From assembly GCA_900315345.1 (NCBI GenBank), contig OMYP01000007.1:1-64000 (forward strand): 64,000 bases of DNA. The letters are read 5' to 3'. The notes under the pieces are model-generated. The model made no database searches. It was not told where the DNA came from and worked only from the letters and a program-made list of their open reading frames with translations. The position numbers were made by a program, and so were the translations under genes. Shown here piece by piece: positions 59,831-64,000 of this stretch (position 1 is its first letter; each line of letters opens with the position of its first letter). This DNA comes from an uncultured Selenomonadales bacterium (GTDB lineage: Bacteria; Bacillota; Negativicutes; Acidaminococcales; Acidaminococcaceae).

Positions 59831-62473
59831 TCACTTATTCGTTGGTGCATGAAATCCAAACTGCCGACGGAACAGCTTGCGAATCCAGTCCACAAGAATT
59901 ATGGAAATGGCGCAGATCAGCACCACGCCCCACTCTTGCCCCAAAAGCGGCGCTGTCCGTAAAATATTTCCTCCAACCAGGGTGGATATGTACTGAATGG
60001 CAAGGATTCCGCCCATAACCTGCAAAAAGCCTAAATTGCCGGAAATGTGATCCAGCAGGTCCAGGCCTTCCACACGCACATTGAAAGCATTGGCCACAGC
60101 CATAAAGATATACGCGCAGAAGAATCCGGTGTAGGTATAGATGTGATCTGGCGCGCTCCGGAACAGGGAATCCACCCAGGGGCTTTTATAAAAAGCTACG
60201 GCCACAAGGGTCATCCACAACCCGCTTAGTACGATGGTAGCAGCCATGCCTTTGGAAACAATGGCCCCGTCCCGCTTTTTCGGTTCTTCCTGCATATACC
60301 GTTCCAGTGCAGGTTCGCCTCCAAAGGCCAGTGCCGCAAGGGTATCCATGACCAGGTTGATCCACAGAATCTGGATAATGGTCAGGGGTTTTTCCACGCC
60401 GATAAAGGGCGCTATAAAATTGATCAGCACTGCCGAAACGTTTATGGAAAGCTGGAAGGTAATAAATTTGCAGATGGAATTATAAATCGTGCGACCATAC
60501 AAAATAGCCTGTTTGATAGACAGGAAGTTATCGTCCAGTATCACGATATCCCCTGCCTCCTTTGCCACTTCCGTGCCGCTTCCCATGGCAAATCCTACAT
60601 CCGAACGCTTTAGCGCCGGGGAATCATTGACACCGTCGCCGGTCATGCCCACCACCAGATTCATTTCCTGGGCAATGGTAACAAGGCGCAGCTTATCCAA
60701 CGGCAACGCCCGCGACACAACCCGCAACTTACGAAGATTTTGTTTCACTTCTTCATCGGTCATGGCAGCCAGTTCCTGACTGGTCCAGACCTGATCCTCC
60801 GGCTTTTGTAGCAGCCCTGCGTCTTTTGCGATAGCGACGGCAGTTTCTTTCCTGTCCCCGGTGATCATAACGATCTGGACGCCGGCTTCGTGCACTTTTT
60901 TGATCGCCTCTACCGCTTCCGGCCGCACTTCGTCCCGGATTGCCAGGATTCCTGTCAGTACCAGCTCCTCTTTCGGCAGTTCCCTGCCAGAAACGGCTTT
61001 GGGATAAGTGCATAACGCCAGCATACGGATAGCGCGGCCTGCCAGTTCCAACATCTTGTTTTCCAGCGCCTGTTTCATAGCGTCTGTCAGAGGAAGCCTT
61101 CGTCCCTGTTCATCCCAGTAATAATCGCACAACGGCACCAATTTTTCCGGCGCTCCTTTGGCAATGGTATATTCCTGCGTTCCAAGAACACTGGCAAAGG
61201 AATATTTATTGGCGCTGTTAAAAGGAACAAAACTGTTCCGCAGCGGCAGGTTCCCCGTCCGGTATTCCCCGATAAACTGGCTTAAAGCCCGCTCGGTAAT
61301 ATTACCGCCTACTATTTTCCCGTTGGCCATGGCCGCCGATGTATTCAGGACTATGTTTTCGTATGTATATTCTTTTATTACGTCCGGCAGTTTTTCAAAA
61401 GAATCATATTCTTTCAGATTCCCTGTAATAAAGCCGGTTACTTCCAGTTTTCCCTTTGTAATAGTTCCTGTCTTATCCGTAAATAGCAGATTCAGGCTTC
61501 CTGCCGTCTCAATGCCGGTCAGTTTCCGTACCAGCACATTGTCGCGAAGCATCTTCCGCATATTTAAAGAAGACACGATGGCAATCATCAGGGGCAGTCC
61601 TTCCGGCACTGCCATGACGATGATGATAACCGCCAGGATCAGGGCCTGCATCAAATCGCCAAAGACCCGGGGCATATCAGCAATATAGGCAGACCAGCCC
61701 CCCGCAAGAAACATTTTATGCAGCAATACGGCAAAAAATATCAGCACGCCCCCCGCATAGCCAAAATAACTGATCTTGTCCGCCAGTTGTTTCAGTTTCA
61801 GCTTTAAGGGACTGTCCCGGTCAACTTCCTTCAGTTCCTGGGTCAGCTGTCCGTATACAGAAGCATCCCCGATTTTTTCGGCCCGCATCACTCCCTGTCC
61901 TTCTACCACTACAGAACCGCGGTACAGGCGATAGGGATTCAGAAAGTCTGTGGTCTCCCCCCAGGAAAATCCTTCCGGCGCCGGTTTTTTTGGCGCTTCT
62001 TCGCTTTCCCCGTTCAGGGCGGCCTGGTCCAGTTTTAGTTCCCCTACCAATAAAATGCCATCTACCGGCACTTTATCACCGCTTTCCAACTGAACTGCGT
62101 CACCGGTTACAATGTCATCGATCCGGATCTCCGTAGGTTCCCCATTCCGCCATACTTTGCAGGTAATGCGGCTGGCTTCCTCCTGCAATTTCTGGAAAGC
62201 ATTTTCGTTATTGTACTCCGACCATGTAGAAACAAAAGTGGCCAGTATGATGGCCACAAAAATTCCCGCCGTTTCAAGCCAGTCCGCATGTCCCATGTAC
62301 GCAAAGACAACATTGACAAGCAGCGCTACCATCAGGATCCGGATGATAGGATCCTGAAAGTTATCCAGCAGCTTGTCAAAAAAAGTTTGTTGAGGCGGTT
62401 TACTTAATGCATTGTTACCGAATTTTTTTAATGATTGGGCAGCTTCCTCGCTGGTCAATCCGACTTTTTTCAT
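59831..62473 (-). CDS. Calcium-type P-type ATPase (P2A/P2B)
   Basis: The ATG at 62473 follows AAGGAG. The 880-aa protein contains the A-domain LNGESEEAP, the phosphorylation motif LLFTDKTGTITKG, and the hinge motif MTGDGVNDSPALKRSDVGFAMG. N-terminal cation-ATPase segment and the C-terminal six-helix domain are present. It exports Ca2+ (or Mn2+) using ATP. It is bracketed on both sides by direct MITE copies B and C. Confidence 0.9.
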   Translation of the reverse strand: MKKVGLTSEEAAQSLKKFGNNALSKPPQQTFFDKLLDNFQDPIIRILMVALLVNVVFAYMGHADWLETAGIFVAIILATFVSTWSEYNNENAFQKLQEEASRITCKVWRNGEPTEIRIDDIVTGDAVQLESGDKVPVDGILLVGELKLDQAALNGESEEAPKKPAPEGFSWGETTDFLNPYRLYRGSVVVEGQGVMRAEKIGDASVYGQLTQELKEVDRDSPLKLKLKQLADKISYFGYAGGVLIFFAVLLHKMFLAGGWSAYIADMPRVFGDLMQALILAVIIIVMAVPEGLPLMIAIVSSLNMRKMLRDNVLVRKLTGIETAGSLNLLFTDKTGTITKGKLEVTGFITGNLKEYDSFEKLPDVIKEYTYENIVLNTSAAMANGKIVGGNITERALSQFIGEYRTGNLPLRNSFVPFNSANKYSFASVLGTQEYTIAKGAPEKLVPLCDYYWDEQGRRLPLTDAMKQALENKMLELAGRAIRMLALCTYPKAVSGRELPKEELVLTGILAIRDEVRPEAVEAIKKVHEAGVQIVMITGDRKETAVAIAKDAGLLQKPEDQVWTSQELAAMTDEEVKQNLRKLRVVSRALPLDKLRLVTIAQEMNLVVGMTGDGVNDSPALKRSDVGFAMGSGTEVAKEAGDIVILDDNFLSIKQAILYGRTIYNSICKFITFQLSINVSAVLINFIAPFIGVEKPLTIIQILWINLVMDTLAALAFGGEPALERYMQEEPKKRDGAIVSKGMAATIVLSGLWMTLVAVAFYKSPWVDSLFRSAPDHIYTYTGFFCAYIFMAVANAFNVRVEGLDLLDHISGNLGFLQVMGGILAIQYISTLVGGNILRTAPLLGQEWGVVLICAISIILVDWIRKLFRRQFGFHAPTNK

Positions 62474-62489
62474 GGATTCTCCTTGCAAA

Positions 62490-62714
62490 CTTAAATTTGT
62501 GTACATAATATTATGCGGCAGGGGAAAGGCGTGAGCAAACCGTCGGAGGCGATTGTGTCATTCCATGAGATGAAATTCGCCGTCGTGGCGAGACTGTTAC
62601 GATAAAAGTTCAAGAAGCAAGCCCGCAGGGCGAAGCTGATTGAAAACTTTTATCTATACGGTGACGGGTTTGCGATGCCTTTGCCTGACAGCATAACTTT
62701 GGCACACAAACTTC
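62490..62714 (+). repeat. MITE-like element, copy C
   Basis: The ends and outer parts match copy B in the same orientation, but the central about 60 bases (62600-62657: AAAAGTTCAAGAAGC, then a GAAAACTTTTATC end) are different. It fills the space between the P-ATPase start and the YbjN-like stop, so it lies in the promoter position of the P-ATPase gene. Confidence 0.8.
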
Positions 62715-62726
62715 AATTTTCTTCCC

Positions 62727-63266
62727 TTAGTGCACAGGACGGATGGGGCGCTCATCCTCCGCCTCTTCTTCCCCTACATGGACGCCAACAGGACCGCCCA
62801 CCACTGCAGGCAGACGCAGCAGCTCACTTTCCAGATGGGGCTGGATCACATTCAGCAGCATCACCATGATCACTTCCGGATCAAAGGTCTCGTCATTGGC
62901 AATCAGGCTGCAGTCCAGTTCCAGATTTCCATCGGGAGTTACAATATATTTGAAGGCGCCGAAACGCTGGTTCAGCTGGTTCAGATACTCCAGCACCCTG
63001 CCCCGGTTCTCCTCATTGACTGCTTTATGCCCTACCAATACTTTGATCATCCCGTAAATGGAATCGTTCAGCAATACCTGGACAAACTGCTGCTGTCCGG
63101 CCGTCTGCAACCCGCTGAAATAAATTACGGTACGGAACTGGTCATCGTATTCTTCCTTATGGAAGCCGCTTACTTCCCGTTCTTTCATGAACGCGTCAAA
63201 TTTTTCCGCTTTTACTCTGGGCTGGTTTCCCATGTTCATCTGATCGCCAACATTTTCAATTGCCAT
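62727..63266 (-). CDS. YbjN-like protein, 179 aa
   Basis: The core, FRTVIYFSGLQTAGQQQFVQVLLNDSIYGMIKVLVG then VLEYLNQLNQRFGAFKYIVTPDGNLELDCSL, matches the YbjN/T3SS-chaperone-like fold. An acidic C-terminal tail (GEEEAEDE) follows. Function unknown; the family occurs in stress-response contexts. Confidence 0.65.
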   Translation of the reverse strand: MAIENVGDQMNMGNQPRVKAEKFDAFMKEREVSGFHKEEYDDQFRTVIYFSGLQTAGQQQFVQVLLNDSIYGMIKVLVGHKAVNEENRGRVLEYLNQLNQRFGAFKYIVTPDGNLELDCSLIANDETFDPEVIMVMLLNVIQPHLESELLRLPAVVGGPVGVHVGEEEAEDERPIRPVH

Positions 63267-63331
63267 AATCGCACCTCTCTGATAATTTTTTTATTAATGG
63301 TTTAACTGATTTTGTCAAAGTAAAACTTACG

Positions 63332-63399
63332 GAACCGCTGATTAATTCATCCGCACGCTTACTCTGTGTAAGCGCTCAAACTCATTTAATCAGCAGTTC
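63332..63399. repeat. Dispersed short repeat, copy 2, with long inverted ends
   Basis: GAACCGCTGATTAA pairs with TTAATCAGCAGTTC, with an inner CGCTTAC/GTAAGCG hairpin. Partly similar to 43449-43534. It lies between two minus-strand genes. Confidence 0.5.
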
Positions 63400-63417
63400 A
63401 TTATAAATTTCATTATA

Positions 63418-64000
63418 TCACAGGGCTTCTTTTTCTTTCCAGTACAGGGAATGATTTTCCTTATCCAAGTATAGCACATTCTGGTGATATTTGCTTAAGG
63501 TACTCCGGTGCCCTACGCTGACCAGCGTAGTGGAGGAAGCATCCGTCATCAGCAGTGTGTAGACCTTGGCTTCTGTTTCTTCGTCCAAAGCAGACGATGC
63601 TTCATCCAGGAACAGCCACAGGGGTTTGTAGATCAGGGCCCGTACAAAGGCCAGCCGCTGCTGTTCCCCGATGGAAAGGACATGGCTCCAGTCCGCTTCA
63701 ATGTAGAGTTTTTCAAACAGATAGCCGATGCTGCAGGAGTCCATCAGTTCTTTTAATTCTTCATCCGTCCGTGTCTTTGTGCCGGGATATAACAGGGATT
63801 CCTTTAACGTTCCCAAAGGCAGGTAAGGACGCTGGGGAATAAACATGATCCTGTCGTCGGCGGGAATTTCCAGTGTTCCCTTGGCATAGGGCCAGATACC
63901 GGCCAGCACCCGCAGCAGGGTACTTTTCCCGCTGCCGGAAACGCCTTTGATCAGCACATTGGTTCCGGGTTCCAGCGTAAAGGAAACCTGTTTTAACACA
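63418..64000 (-). CDS. ABC transporter ATP-binding domain (5' end outside window)
   Basis: The frame is open to the right edge, so this is the C-terminal part of a longer protein. It has Walker A GVSGSGKST, the signature LSIGEQQRLAF and Walker B WLFLDEASSALDEET. The PQRPYLPLGTLKESLLYPG segment is typical of the SbmA/YddA/ABCD group, where a membrane domain precedes the ATPase domain in the same protein. Substrate unknown. Confidence 0.85.
   Translation of the reverse strand, partial: VLKQVSFTLEPGTNVLIKGVSGSGKSTLLRVLAGIWPYAKGTLEIPADDRIMFIPQRPYLPLGTLKESLLYPGTKTRTDEELKELMDSCSIGYLFEKLYIEADWSHVLSIGEQQRLAFVRALIYKPLWLFLDEASSALDEETEAKVYTLLMTDASSTTLVSVGHRSTLSKYHQNVLYLDKENHSLYWKEKEAL

Overview
The window reads as the junction between an integrated mobile element (positions 1 to about 32.7 kb, visibly A+T-rich) and a more G+C-rich chromosome (about 32.7 kb to the end). 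The chromosome combines Firmicutes traits (T-box leaders, a TrpB2-type tryptophan synthase, a flavodiiron protein, an OadA-like decarboxylase) with a diderm trait (a YadA-type trimeric autotransporter). That mixture points to Negativicutes, perhaps an Acidaminococcus-like anaerobe; the genus is a guess.

Mobile element, left to right. First come an exported protein cut by the window edge, a small protein and a serine recombinase gene broken by an internal deletion. Then an iteron-controlled RepB replicon, a ribbon-helix-helix (RHH) type protein, a Y-family DNA polymerase with two paralogous small Cys-containing proteins, and a restriction-modification-like operon (6.4-13.0 kb) whose methyltransferase is split and encoded in permuted order. 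Next are a coiled-coil protein with its small partner, a candidate oriT and a MOBQ relaxase, a Phd/RelE-type toxin-antitoxin pair, and a seven-gene operon (18.97-24.3 kb) rich in tRNA/RNA maintenance functions. The element ends with ParA flanked by two small related proteins, a primase-helicase, a second iteron origin with a DnaA box and its own Rep protein, a tyrosine integrase, an excisionase, a divergent repressor and a tRNA-Arg(ACG) gene that is very likely the attachment site. It therefore looks like an integrated conjugatively mobilisable plasmid with two replication modules and a lysogeny-style switch.

Chromosome, left to right: a metallophosphoesterase, a C69 dipeptidase, a TM2 protein, Dtd, T-box-controlled TrpB2, MetQ, a histidine phosphatase, an exported protein, two Rpn-like nuclease genes, a large YadA-type adhesin and a Fic protein. 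A second, decayed replication island (48.0-52.2 kb) follows, with an SF3 helicase, a primase-like protein, repeat arrays and a collapsed Rpn copy. Then come a lipoprotein, a flavodiiron protein, an OadA-like carboxyltransferase, T-box-controlled LeuA, a CorC-type transporter behind a structured leader, a Ca-type P-ATPase, a YbjN-like protein and the end of an ABC transporter. Three copies of a MITE-like repeat of about 210 bp lie at 52.9, 59.6 and 62.5 kb; two bracket the P-ATPase gene.

Most interesting points: the mobile RNA-maintenance operon, the permuted split methyltransferase, the two-origin integrated plasmid, a mosaic tRNA-Arg whose acceptor stem no longer matches, and a family of hairpins that share an apex while their stems differ. 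All functional statements are read from sequence motifs by eye; no database search was run.
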